DNA of 18,024 nt from Ramicandelaber brevisporus (GCA_025201865.1 MU602779.1:6977-25000); one strand, 5' to 3'. Positions 8,064 through 15,997 are shown, counted from the first letter of the stretch. Notes: generated by a model from the sequence alone, not told the origin. Program-made: numbers and translations.

Positions 8064-8100
8064 TGTTCATCCACTACTCTCGAAACGCTATCTGTTCGTA

Positions 8101-10545
8101 ATGCCTCAATCTCAGCTTGCTTCAGCACGTGGTCGCAGCAATAGCGGTAGTAGCGACATCTCGATGGCGTTCAGCTCGGCACGTCCCAGTCGCGCTTATC
8201 CTCGCCATCGTCGCTCCAACAGCCACCGCCGCCGCCATCGTCGCAACAGCAGTGGTTCGTCTTCTTCACCGTCGTCAACTCCATCTCGTATTGAACAGCA
8301 TCAACAGCAAGTGTCATCCAAGTTGAAACAATGGTTCCTTCGCTTTGGCGTTGCGATTCAGCGTACAAAATCATTGCTGCATATTCGATATCGCTCACAA
8401 TCTGGCAAACGCTCACCAAATCCATCTCGTCGACAGCACCAGCACCAGCAACAGCAACAACAACAATCGCGAGATGGTATATCGTTTGCATTGAAAATGA
8501 TCAATGGACATGACACTGTCACTGCAGATGGAGCTATAGTAACCGAGTCGTATCCACGGTTTGGACAGAAGGACGATGATGACATTCGGTTCAGTGTTGA
8601 TGGAGATGGTGGCTTGAATGACACCAATCGCTCAAGCGAATCTCATTATGAAGTCAATGATGTCAAATCGGTTTACTCAAGCCAAGAGCATTTGGCAAGC
8701 GGCGGATCAGTCAAAGCAACCGCAGTGTTGGGTCGTGAATCTGGGTTTGCGAGCCATTCAGATGACTGTGATTCAACCTCAACTGCTATCAAAATGAACA
8801 ATCAACAAAAGCCATCCACAGCAGCGACAACGGCCACAGCAGCAGGAGCAGCAGCAGGAGCAGAGATGGCAGCAACAGCAGCGTTAGCAACACAGTCAAA
8901 GCAGCCACGGTGGTCAATGAGCGAGAAAAGAGTGTCGGTTGCCCTGGCCAAGTCATCCAAGCACTATGAGGATGGCCGCGATTTGGATCAGCTGTTGATG
9001 TTGGCATCTCAGCAGCTGGAGCCGTATGCACACTGCCAGTCCATCTATGCCACTCGTTCAGCAACTCCATCACCCGGTATATTTGATCCATCGACATCAG
9101 CCATTGTACGCGGCAACAATTCTGGCGGTGCAGATGACGATGCGCTGCGTTCATCTTCCAACGGCAGTCGAATGTCATTGAAATCAGTCATCCTCAGCGC
9201 GTTCCTTCCACGCAGCCGCCGCGGCAGCCATCAGTCCAATGGTAATCAACCTCATCAGCGCAAATTCTCTCTACTACCCATCAATCAAAATAACTCTAAA
9301 CAGGCTGGCAGTGCTGGTGGCGGTGCATCCGTACGTCTCCCATATCCCCAATTTGGTCCTGGTCATTGGTCTCTACTGGACGAGTTGCTTTCTGGCTCTC
9401 CCTCAATTCTGATTCGCGGATTGCGCGCGACCCATTCTCACTTTATTGAACACAATTTGCCTTGCCCAGTTGAGTATGACTTGGACTGTGCCGCTAGAAG
9501 AGATGTGCTCAAGTGTGGGCAGCTGATTGGAACGAGTATTCATGATGCGACATTTATAGTGGACTCGTCAGCTGTGTCAACTTCTCCAGTTGTGATTGCA
9601 ATGGACGAGTTTGGAATTGGAATGAATGGACTTGTCGATAGTGACACTGGAAGCATCTCTTCAGCACATGGCGACGGACTGATGATGACGCGCAAGTATA
9701 CAGGCGATAGATTGAAACGTTATGTGGTCAAGTATTTGTTTTACATGAACAACATTCCTCAGTCGCATTCCAATCAGCACCAGCAGCAATACCAACAACG
9801 CAAAGTGTCATCAGACAGCAGTCGCAGCTTTGGAAGACAGTCGGATCGCACAACCAGCTCAACGTGCATAACACGCACTCATTCATTCGGTGCAATGACT
9901 GCGCTGTCGCCTTCAATTTCTCAGATTAGTAATACAACTGTAACAAAACAGTCAACAAAAGATTCTCTCAATAATAACCATAACCATTATAATCAACATC
10001 ATCAGCATCAGCACCAGCATCAGCAGAATCCATCGGCTAAATATGACACAGTTAATCAGCAGTATCCACATTTGGACTTGTCACTGTATTCAGCCACTGC
10101 AATTTCCGAGCGCTTCTTGAGATTCTCAATGCTTAACCACATGCTCAGCAATCTCGTCCATCCCTCGCTAGCCAAACTATGTCACTTGCACTTGGACTCA
10201 ATGGGTGGAATGTTTGTGGTTATTGAAGATGCCGAGGCAGCACTGGGCACAATCCGGTGGGGCTATCACTACAGAAATGGCGGTGCCGCAGGTGATAAAA
10301 ACACGGGCAGTGGTAGTGGTGCAGGCGGTGGAGAAGTGTGTCATGGTGGATTGGTAGCGATCTTGGACTATATCATCCAACGTGTGCACGCTATGCCAAC
10401 TGCAACGGCAGCAGCCACAGCCACAGCGAGCGTAACAACCGTGCCATTGGCAGTGGCGACGGCAGACTCGGCAGTGGGATATCAACAACAACAACAGCAT
10501 CATCAACATGCCAATAAACTTCGGCAGCAGCAAATATGGGCATAG
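8101..10545 (+). CDS. Ser/Gln-rich protein with a degenerate protein-kinase N-lobe-like region
   Basis: An 814-residue protein. ATG 8101 (G at -3) is preferred to the in-frame ATG at 7918, because the extra 61 residues come from pyrimidine-rich leader. Residues 1-410 are Ser-, Arg-, Gln- and Ala-rich and look disordered, with a basic SRAYPRHRRSNSHRRRHRR stretch near residue 30. From about residue 460 the order of motifs recalls a kinase N-lobe: a glycine-loop-like CGQLIGTSIHDATFIV (472-487, lacking the later glycines), a beta-3-like RYVVKYLF (Lys544), then after a Gln/His-rich insert an alpha-C-like ISERFLRFSML (Glu670), HPSLAKL (687-693), a hinge-like GGMFVVIED (702-710) and ILDYIIQR (754-761). 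No HRD or DFG catalytic motifs follow; the chain ends in a low-complexity tail. Layout, with a long Ser-rich N terminus, recalls fungal Npr1/Hal-type kinases. Kinase relation is inference from motif order; the CDS itself is secure. Confidence 0.72.
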   Translation: MPQSQLASARGRSNSGSSDISMAFSSARPSRAYPRHRRSNSHRRRHRRNSSGSSSSPSSTPSRIEQHQQQVSSKLKQWFLRFGVAIQRTKSLLHIRYRSQSGKRSPNPSRRQHQHQQQQQQQSRDGISFALKMINGHDTVTADGAIVTESYPRFGQKDDDDIRFSVDGDGGLNDTNRSSESHYEVNDVKSVYSSQEHLASGGSVKATAVLGRESGFASHSDDCDSTSTAIKMNNQQKPSTAATTATAAGAAAGAEMAATAALATQSKQPRWSMSEKRVSVALAKSSKHYEDGRDLDQLLMLASQQLEPYAHCQSIYATRSATPSPGIFDPSTSAIVRGNNSGGADDDALRSSSNGSRMSLKSVILSAFLPRSRRGSHQSNGNQPHQRKFSLLPINQNNSKQAGSAGGGASVRLPYPQFGPGHWSLLDELLSGSPSILIRGLRATHSHFIEHNLPCPVEYDLDCAARRDVLKCGQLIGTSIHDATFIVDSSAVSTSPVVIAMDEFGIGMNGLVDSDTGSISSAHGDGLMMTRKYTGDRLKRYVVKYLFYMNNIPQSHSNQHQQQYQQRKVSSDSSRSFGRQSDRTTSSTCITRTHSFGAMTALSPSISQISNTTVTKQSTKDSLNNNHNHYNQHHQHQHQHQQNPSAKYDTVNQQYPHLDLSLYSATAISERFLRFSMLNHMLSNLVHPSLAKLCHLHLDSMGGMFVVIEDAEAALGTIRWGYHYRNGGAAGDKNTGSGSGAGGGEVCHGGLVAILDYIIQRVHAMPTATAAATATASVTTVPLAVATADSAVGYQQQQQHHQHANKLRQQQIWA
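8434..8468 (+). repeat. CAG/CAA/CAC repeat encoding Gln/His tract
   Basis: Codes for a run of glutamine with histidine at residues about 112-122 of the kinase-like protein. Mixed CAG and CAA codons suggest moderate slippage stability. Confidence 0.8.
9981..10026 (+). repeat. CAT/CAG/CAC repeat encoding His/Gln tract
   Basis: A His/Gln/Asn-rich low-complexity run within the insert between the beta-3-like and alpha-C-like segments of the kinase-like protein. Such inserts are usually solvent-exposed loops. Confidence 0.75.
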
Positions 10546-10664
10546 TAGTAACAATTACTAAACAAACAAACAAAAAACAATAACAAAAATAATAATAATA
10601 ACTCGATAGACCTTATATTTACTTTTTACATTTCACCTTTTTTATCCGTTTCCAGGGCATTCTG

Positions 10665-10670
10665 TTTATT
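10665..10670 (-). terminator. Candidate poly(A) signal of the zinc-finger gene
   Basis: TTTATT on + (AATAAA on -), about 186 bases past the stop codon at 10856, the same spacing as for gene D. Confidence 0.4.
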
Positions 10671-10844
10671 CAATATCAATTACTTTTCACATTTCCTCTT
10701 TTTCCCTTTAATCAAGGCGTGTGTGTGTGCGTGTTTACCTATCGAGTTAGTTCAAAATGTTTTTGTTGTTTTTATAATACGGGAAGGGGAGGGAATCTAA
10801 AAGGTGCAGCCATAGGAATATAGGAGTATAAAGGTTATTGTAAT

Positions 10845-10850
10845 AATAAA
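10845..10850 (+). terminator. Candidate poly(A) signal of the kinase-like gene
   Basis: AATAAA on +, 300 bases past the stop at 10545 and only a few bases before the opposing stop codon of the zinc-finger gene. If used, the two mRNAs overlap. Confidence 0.3.
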
Positions 10851-10855
10851 AATGA

Positions 10856-13800
10856 TCATTGTTTGGTAGCAGAAGAAGCATCTTTAGAGTTTGGTGAGGC
10901 TGTTGCAGGCTCTGCGGGAGATGCCGATGCTGTTGCAGAAGTCGATGCTGCTGGTGTCTTGGATAAGGATCTTGCGACATGAACTGAGCCAGCCCTGCTC
11001 ACACTCGTCCGAACTGGAGTGCCAGAGCCAGAGCCAGATGCTGCACCAGGCGCAGAGCCACTGATTGGGGTTGATGGACGTGGCGAAGGCGATGTTGAAG
11101 AGGCATTGCTGGCACTAACAGTAGTACCAGCAGTTGAGGCAGAGGTCGATGTCGTAGCACCTGGAGGTCTCTTATTTGCAGCGAGAGCAGCCAGCGCAGC
11201 AGAGGAGATGCCGCCAGCACCAGACAGATTTGACTGCGATAGCAAGGCGGACGTGACGGCGGCCATATCAATCTGGCCAGAAGCATTGACAGGAACTTTG
11301 AGCTTCTTGATGACTTCAGCCAATGGGCCAGTCATTTGCATCCGGCCAGAGATGGCTGCAGCAGATGGACCTGATGTGGCAGAGAGCGAAGGCGTGGCAT
11401 CAGCCGAGGTGGATGCAGTTGCAGGGGCAGTGGCTGCGGCGGCAGTTGCACTTGGGCGGCCAGCTCCTCTTGGATTGCCTTTGCCTGGCTGTGGAGTGGC
11501 GCGACCAGGAGTAGGCGCAAGTCCAGGGCGGAGCGGAGGGCCAGCCTTGATTGCCACGCCGGGTTTGCCAGGCATAGGTCTGGCACCAGGCACCGGCGGC
11601 CGTGCTGCAACACCGTTACTAGTGGCAGCGGCAGCGGCAGCAGCAGCAGCAGTAGGCCGTGCTGGGAGACTGGACCGTGGAATGCCAGGTGCGAGTGTTG
11701 GAGGGGTAGCAAGACCCGGCCGGATGACAGGAGCAGCGGTGCCCGTTGCAGCTGGTGGCCGAGGAGTAGTTGCACCAGAGCCCAGTCTGGAAGGTGCCCG
11801 CGGAGCAGTTGTGCCAGCTGTGGCTGCTTTCTGTGAGAGACCAGGAGCGATGACTGGTGCTGGTTTACCACCGGCAGCAACAGATGTGGCAGCCCGTGCC
11901 TTGGCCTGAGCAGATAGACCAGGCGCAATGGTTGGATTCAGTTGGCTGCTGCCAGCGGGCAATCCAGGCCGCATAATCTTTGCGGCTGCAGCGCCGCCAG
12001 TGCCACTGCTGCTGCCCAGAGTAGGCTTCGAAGACAAGCTAGAGTTGGCACCAGCGCCAGCGCCAACGCCAACTGTGGTGAGTTTGAGTGCATCGAGACC
12101 ACTTCCTGTTACTTTACTTGGTCTGCTGCTGTTGCTGTTGGCTGCAGTAGACTCGCCAGAGGAAGACGACGAGGCAAATCCAGGATAGTCAGAGTCAACA
12201 GGGGAAGTGGCGTACTCTGGATGATGCATCTTTACATGATATCTCAGTCCATTCTTGTTTGAGTATCTCTTCTCGCAACCATCAATGTGGCAAATAATTG
12301 GCTTCTTTGCAGCCTCAGCCTTGGCTCTTTCATCGAGCGCAATGATTTGTTCGGGAGTGACTGGGTTTGTCAAGTGAGCCTTGGCAGCAACAGCAGAGAC
12401 AATTGATGGGTCATCCAATGCTGCCAATATTTCCGCTGGAATTGAGTAGTCTTCTCCATCTGAAAATATTCCGCTGGTTGTCGATGCTCGCTGGATGGGC
12501 ATTGACACCGTCTCAGTTAGACCAAAGGCTGCTGCAACATTGGCATCGTGTTCAGTCTGGTGGCCGCGCTCGCTGTGATATTTCAATCCGCCAATACTGC
12601 TGTATACTTTGTTGCATCCAGGCATGCTGCATCGATATGGCTTATCCAGCACCTCATTGCTAGGCATTAGTCTGGCCAATGCTGTTGATGTTGCATCGTC
12701 TCCGCTTGTCATATTGATAAATGCGAGCTCATTGTTGTTGATCAAACTTGATTTCCGCTTTGCAACTGAACTGGCAATGGTAGAAGTTGGTGCTGCAAAC
12801 TCATGCTTAACTGGAGAAACTGGCGTTGATGCTGCAAATCCCTTCGTAACAACTCCATCTCTAACCACTTTCTTCAAGGAAGGCGCAGGCGACGATGGCG
12901 AGCATGCCAGTGCCGATGAGGTTGGTCTTTTACTGCCAATCACTGCTATTGACTGGATAGATGAGCTGCTGTTACTATTATTCGAGCCTAACTTTGAATT
13001 AACCAATCGAGATGCGACTTCGTGTGCGCCAATAGCAGCCGATCTCACCACAATTGAATTGGCTTTAGAGTTGATTGCCTTTGAGGGAGTTGCTGTGGCT
13101 GATTTGGATGCAATTGCTGATTTCCCATTATTACTATTACTCAATGCTGCACTTGATTTGTTGTTAGTCAGTGGCACTGCAGATACAGATGCAGATGGTT
13201 TTACAGGTGAGGCTAATGCACTTTTGACGGAGGCTGCTGTTGCTGCACTGAATGCCTGCGCATTGGTTCGCTTAAGAGAGTCTGAAATGTCGTCCAGTGT
13301 GATTGGAGTGGCTGGGCCGGGCCATTGAGAATCTGTTGCTGTAGTGGCTGCGCGCCGAACTGGAACAGCGTTGCGGTCGCCGTGGAGAGATGTTGATGAT
13401 GGGGGAGTTGGCAGTGCAAGCGATGGAATGCCCAGTCCAAGACTATCAAATAGCTGTGCGTTGGATGTACTTTCATTGCCACTGTCATTATTATTGCGTG
13501 TAGATTGGGCCAATGGTTCATCGCTCTCACTTGTGGCACCAGATGCAACATTAGTGTGAGTTTGAGTGTTAATCTGAGTTTGGGAATTATCATTATAATG
13601 GAAAGGAATGTCCAATAATCCAGCGAGCCCGTCCAAACTAATCTCTGGCAAATCTCCAAACAAATCTCCCATTCTACTGCCACCACCATTTGCTGAAGAG
13701 TTCAAATTGGTTGCAGCGAACAAATCAACTGTGGCGTTAGATAGATATGCGTTGGTGTTGTTATTGTTATTATTTGTGCTGGTACTATAACTGCCGTTAA

Positions 13801-14353
13801 TGTTCAGTTCATCAGGCGAGCTACATGTAAGATTATTTGGAGATAGCTTTCTTGACGGAACAACCGAATTCATTACACCTTCGTCGTAAATATCTGCAGC
13901 TGTGGCATGAGGCGGAAACATTGGAGTGTCAGCTGTGTTTCTCCATGCCATCAAATCAATTCCCTTTGAAGGAGACGATGGATGGGTGTTGTAGGCCAGC
14001 TCAGTAACCATTGTTTCAATGTCCATCAATCCACAGTCGTTTCCAAATATTCCTCCTCCATTGATGTTATTCTCTGGGTAATAAACCACTCCGTCTTCGT
14101 CTGCCTCTTCATGTTCTGGCATTGTGTGACATTCTTCGTGGTGGAGCAACAAGTCGTGCATTGTGGCTAGAATCATTCCGCAGCATTCATAGTTAGTCCA
14201 GTCCTCCGCTGTGCCATGTCCTACAAACTCACCTCCTGCGGCTGACTGCTGCATGTCGTTTATTGTGGCTAGAGTTGCAGCTGATGATGCTGGTTCAAAG
14301 TGATGCAGCATTGAATGATGTTCACTGCTGTTGTTGATGTTGATGTGATCCAT
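10856..14353 (-). CDS. SFP1: Sfp1/JAZF1-like C2H2 zinc-finger transcription regulator
   Basis: A 1165-residue protein. ATG 14353 is chosen (AAAATGG, A at -3 and G at +4); in-frame ATGs at 14398 and 14560 add residues from simple-sequence leader. An N-terminal motif YECCGMILATMHDLLLHH (56-72) with Cys57, Cys58, His71 and His76 is the 'CCG...LHDLL' block known from fungal Sfp1-like proteins. Finger 1 is C575-X4-C580-X12-H593-X4-H598 (CSMPGCNKVYSSIGGLKYH). Finger 2 is C688-X4-C693-X12-H706-X3-H710 (CHIDGCEKRYSNKNGLRYH). The 89-residue gap between split fingers also fits the family. Sfp1 controls ribosome-biogenesis and growth genes in yeast. The rest is Ser/Ala/Asn-rich and probably disordered, with a Gly-Asp-Leu rich patch at 228-251 that resembles an activation domain and a Pro/Ala/Gly-rich region (794-945) carrying repeated xxPGL motifs. 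Family call is good; one-to-one orthology with yeast SFP1 is not proven. Confidence 0.85.
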   Translation of the reverse strand: MDHININNSSEHHSMLHHFEPASSAATLATINDMQQSAAGGEFVGHGTAEDWTNYECCGMILATMHDLLLHHEECHTMPEHEEADEDGVVYYPENNINGGGIFGNDCGLMDIETMVTELAYNTHPSSPSKGIDLMAWRNTADTPMFPPHATAADIYDEGVMNSVVPSRKLSPNNLTCSSPDELNINGSYSTSTNNNNNNTNAYLSNATVDLFAATNLNSSANGGGSRMGDLFGDLPEISLDGLAGLLDIPFHYNDNSQTQINTQTHTNVASGATSESDEPLAQSTRNNNDSGNESTSNAQLFDSLGLGIPSLALPTPPSSTSLHGDRNAVPVRRAATTATDSQWPGPATPITLDDISDSLKRTNAQAFSAATAASVKSALASPVKPSASVSAVPLTNNKSSAALSNSNNGKSAIASKSATATPSKAINSKANSIVVRSAAIGAHEVASRLVNSKLGSNNSNSSSSIQSIAVIGSKRPTSSALACSPSSPAPSLKKVVRDGVVTKGFAASTPVSPVKHEFAAPTSTIASSVAKRKSSLINNNELAFINMTSGDDATSTALARLMPSNEVLDKPYRCSMPGCNKVYSSIGGLKYHSERGHQTEHDANVAAAFGLTETVSMPIQRASTTSGIFSDGEDYSIPAEILAALDDPSIVSAVAAKAHLTNPVTPEQIIALDERAKAEAAKKPIICHIDGCEKRYSNKNGLRYHVKMHHPEYATSPVDSDYPGFASSSSSGESTAANSNSSRPSKVTGSGLDALKLTTVGVGAGAGANSSLSSKPTLGSSSGTGGAAAAKIMRPGLPAGSSQLNPTIAPGLSAQAKARAATSVAAGGKPAPVIAPGLSQKAATAGTTAPRAPSRLGSGATTPRPPAATGTAAPVIRPGLATPPTLAPGIPRSSLPARPTAAAAAAAAATSNGVAARPPVPGARPMPGKPGVAIKAGPPLRPGLAPTPGRATPQPGKGNPRGAGRPSATAAAATAPATASTSADATPSLSATSGPSAAAISGRMQMTGPLAEVIKKLKVPVNASGQIDMAAVTSALLSQSNLSGAGGISSAALAALAANKRPPGATTSTSASTAGTTVSASNASSTSPSPRPSTPISGSAPGAASGSGSGTPVRTSVSRAGSVHVARSLSKTPAASTSATASASPAEPATASPNSKDASSATKQ
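11512..11975 (-). repeat. Degenerate PGL-motif repeats within the zinc-finger protein
   Basis: Coding for residues about 794-945. Six copies of a five-residue motif, MRPGL, IAPGL, IAPGL, IRPGL, LAPGI and LRPGL, are spread through Ala/Pro/Gly-rich spacers of unequal length. Confidence 0.65.
11624..11654 (-). repeat. GCN repeat encoding poly-alanine
   Basis: CAG/CGG triplets on + read as alanine codons on -, giving about ten alanines in a row in the zinc-finger protein. Confidence 0.8.
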
Positions 14354-14413
14354 TTTGCTGTTATTTGATATAATTGCCGAAGTCGTTTTCGTTTGCATCG
14401 ATATTTCACGCTC

Positions 14414-14419
14414 TTTATA
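14414..14419 (-). promoter_or_regulatory. TATAAA-like element close to the zinc-finger gene start
   Basis: TATAAA on -, about 60 bases upstream of ATG 14353 and 16 bases upstream of the alternative ATG at 14398. If it acts as a TATA box it would give a very short leader and favour ATG 14353. It could equally be chance within a long leader. Confidence 0.25.
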
Positions 14420-14554
14420 TCTCGACTGTGCAAGTCTATATTCATGAAACGAGACAATAAATACACACACACACAAAAGTACAGATACACAGGCACACAA
14501 GCACACGCAAGAGAGTGAAACAAAAAAAGACAAGCAGACAGGCACCGAATAAAA

Positions 14555-14588
14555 CAACAATCAACAATCAACAATCGACAATCAACAA
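14555..14588 (+). repeat. 7-base tandem repeat (CAACAAT)n
   Basis: About five copies of CAACAAT, one with a CG substitution, in the upstream region of the zinc-finger gene. Confidence 0.75.
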
Positions 14589-14812
14589 AGGACGAACCAA
14601 ACAATAATCGATGAAACAAGCAATCAAACAATCAAACAACAAGTTTTGGTGGTACAAGTTTGTATAGAAAACAAGGAATAGAAAAAGGGTAAACAACAAT
14701 ACCAATAACAAAAAACAATAACAACAACAAGTCAGTTCACAAGCTGGATAGAATCAAAAGCCTGCAGGAAATGTTAAGGAGTAAAAAAAAAAGCTGAATG
14801 TAATTTGTAGGA

Positions 14813-14839
14813 GTGAGTGTGAGAGTGAGAGTGAGAGTA
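14813..14839 (+). repeat. 6-base tandem repeat (GTGAGA)n
   Basis: About four copies of GTGAGA or GTGTGA on the purine-rich strand. Confidence 0.75.
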
Positions 14840-15056
14840 AAAGCTCGATCAAGGTGTTTGAACAAAGAGACCCTTGTGATCGAATCAGGGAGGAGAAGGA
14901 GCCACTGGGAGTATGTGAATGAGGAGTTTGTTCTCGTACTGTAGCAGCAGCAGTAGCAACTCTGATAAGGCTGAATAATTGGGGGAGAAGGGGAGAGGGG
15001 AGAAGAGAATCCACGGGGGCTCGACTAGTACTGGCTCGCTCGCTCGCTTGCTAGTG

Positions 15057-15074
15057 ACAACAACAACAACAACA
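15057..15074 (+). repeat. (CAA)n microsatellite
   Basis: Five to six CAA units. Confidence 0.8.
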
Positions 15075-15081
15075 GTAGCTG

Positions 15082-15115
15082 AGTGAGAGAGAGAGTGTGT
15101 GTGTGTGTGTGTGTT
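15082..15115 (+). repeat. (GA)n(GT)n compound microsatellite
   Basis: A short GA run passes directly into about nine GT units. Alternating GT can adopt Z-DNA under supercoiling. Confidence 0.85.
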
Positions 15116-15121
15116 GGCACG

Positions 15122-15148
15122 AGACAGGCAGACAGGCAGACAGACACA
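15122..15148 (+). repeat. (CAGA/CAGG)n microsatellite
   Basis: Alternating CAGG and CAGA tetranucleotides, complementary in type to the CTGT run 430 bases further on. Confidence 0.75.
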
Positions 15149-15570
15149 CTTGTAGAGTCTTTGGTGCGTTGTAGTTGCTGCTGTCGAAGAGTGAAGAAAG
15201 TAGATCAAGTTGGCTTTGTCTGAGGAGGTGACACAAAGAGAGGATAGAGAGCTGAAACCGGGGGTTGTTCGCAAACAAGCGGGAATCGGCGGAGTGCGTT
15301 CACAGAATAAAAGTTGCTGAAAAAAAAATCGACAATGTCTCAATAGACTGGAGATGAGGAACAAGATGAAGCAGGAAAGAAAGAAAAGAAAAGTACCAGC
15401 TATTTATGACTGCTGGCAAAGAATGTGTCCACATGGGCCGAACGGCAAATGGCGAGAGAGGAAGAGGAAGAGGGAGAGTGCATAGAGCTAACCAGCGGAC
15501 TGCCGCAGCAAATGTCGCGAGAGTGAGGTATACAGACAGGTATAAAGCGGATACTGCGGATAGAAACGCA

Positions 15571-15571
15571 C

Positions 15572-15606
<35 letters not shown>

Positions 15607-15607
15607 G
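15571..15607 (+). repeat. (CTGT)n tetranucleotide microsatellite
   Basis: Seven to eight near-perfect CTGT units, the longest simple repeat of the region. It could pair with the CAGA repeat at 15122-15148 to form a hairpin in single strands. Confidence 0.85.
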
Positions 15608-15960
15608 CTCGCTGAAAAGCTGCGCAAGTGAAGGAGTGCTCGCAAGTTGTACAGGCGATGCGTGCGTGTTTGCGCGCACGTGCCTGTATGTGTCTATGTG
15701 TGTCTGTGTGTATATGTCTGTGAGTACCTACCGATGCTGTTGTAAGCCTGTAGTTGTTTGATGCGTGTGCGCGTGTATGTGTGCTATTTTCTGTTGAAGT
15801 GGGTGGAATGCGAGGTGCAAGGCAGAAACGGCAGCTGAATGACAATCGTAAACAAGGCAGCCACAGCCAGTCTGGGCAGAGCAATGTCGAACAAAACAAA
15901 CGGCGGGCTCTTCGCAGAGAAGTCCTCTACAGTCGGAATGAGTCCGAATGGGGAGAGTCC

Positions 15961-15997
15961 GAATGAATGAATGAATGAATGAATGAAGGAATGAATG
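15961..15997 (+). repeat. (GAAT)n tetranucleotide microsatellite
   Basis: About nine GAAT units with one GAAG, directly preceded by two AGTCCGAATG copies 15 bases apart (15941 and 15956), from which the repeat may have grown. A smaller GAAT run recurs at about 16284-16297. Confidence 0.85.

Larger units (their letters stand above)
6940..8100 (+). other. Long pyrimidine-rich leader of the kinase-like gene
   Basis: From about 7060 to 8100 the + strand is dominated by C and T, with TTCC, CA and TTCG simple repeats. Open frames here (for example 7263-8144) translate to Leu/Phe/Ser/His-rich junk as expected from pyrimidine-rich DNA, so they are not called genes. A good acceptor-like sequence, TTATTTATTTCAG, ends at 7403, and another, TGCTTTGCAG, at 7834. 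Leader introns are possible, but I could not pair them with clear donors. Confidence 0.5.
10546..10855. other. Convergent 3' intergenic region between kinase-like gene and zinc-finger gene
   Basis: 310 AT-rich bases with A-rich and AAT-rich runs near 10560-10605 and a short GT run near 10720. No kinase C-lobe coding potential and no gene is seen. Poly(A)-type hexamers for both strands are present. Confidence 0.55.

Noticed and set aside
7918-8100. In-frame upstream ATG giving the kinase-like protein a signal-peptide-like N terminus
   Set aside because: The hydrophobic look comes from pyrimidine-rich DNA (TTT, CTT, TCT codons). The composition changes abruptly at 8101, where a coding-like Ser/Arg/Gln-rich sequence begins.
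7263-8144. 293-codon open frame on + in the leader region
   Set aside because: Its product is a Leu/Phe/Ser/His/Thr-rich string as expected from CT and CA repeats, with no domain; it overlaps the better gene start at 8101 in another frame.
11019-11909. 296-codon open frame on + opposite the zinc-finger gene
   Set aside because: It is an antisense shadow: GC-rich Ala/Pro/Gly codons on - read as Ala/Gly/Val on +. The zinc fingers in the - frame decide the strand.
12609-13328. 239-codon open frame on + opposite the zinc-finger gene
   Set aside because: Antisense to secure coding sequence including the first zinc finger; product is Ala/Leu-rich with no motif.
14354-14560. N-terminal extension of the zinc-finger gene to ATG 14560 or 14398
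   Set aside because: The added residues are Cys/Val/Leu-rich translation of a GT/CA simple repeat, and ATG 14353 has the best context.
14555-15148. CRISPR-like or mobile-element repeat structure
   Set aside because: The repeats are simple sequence without unique spacers, terminal inverted repeats, target-site duplications or any transposase frame.
15300-15899. 199-codon open frame on - in the purine-rich region
   Set aside because: Contains runs of HTHT, TDRQ and RQTD from microsatellites and no domain; typical of repeat translation.
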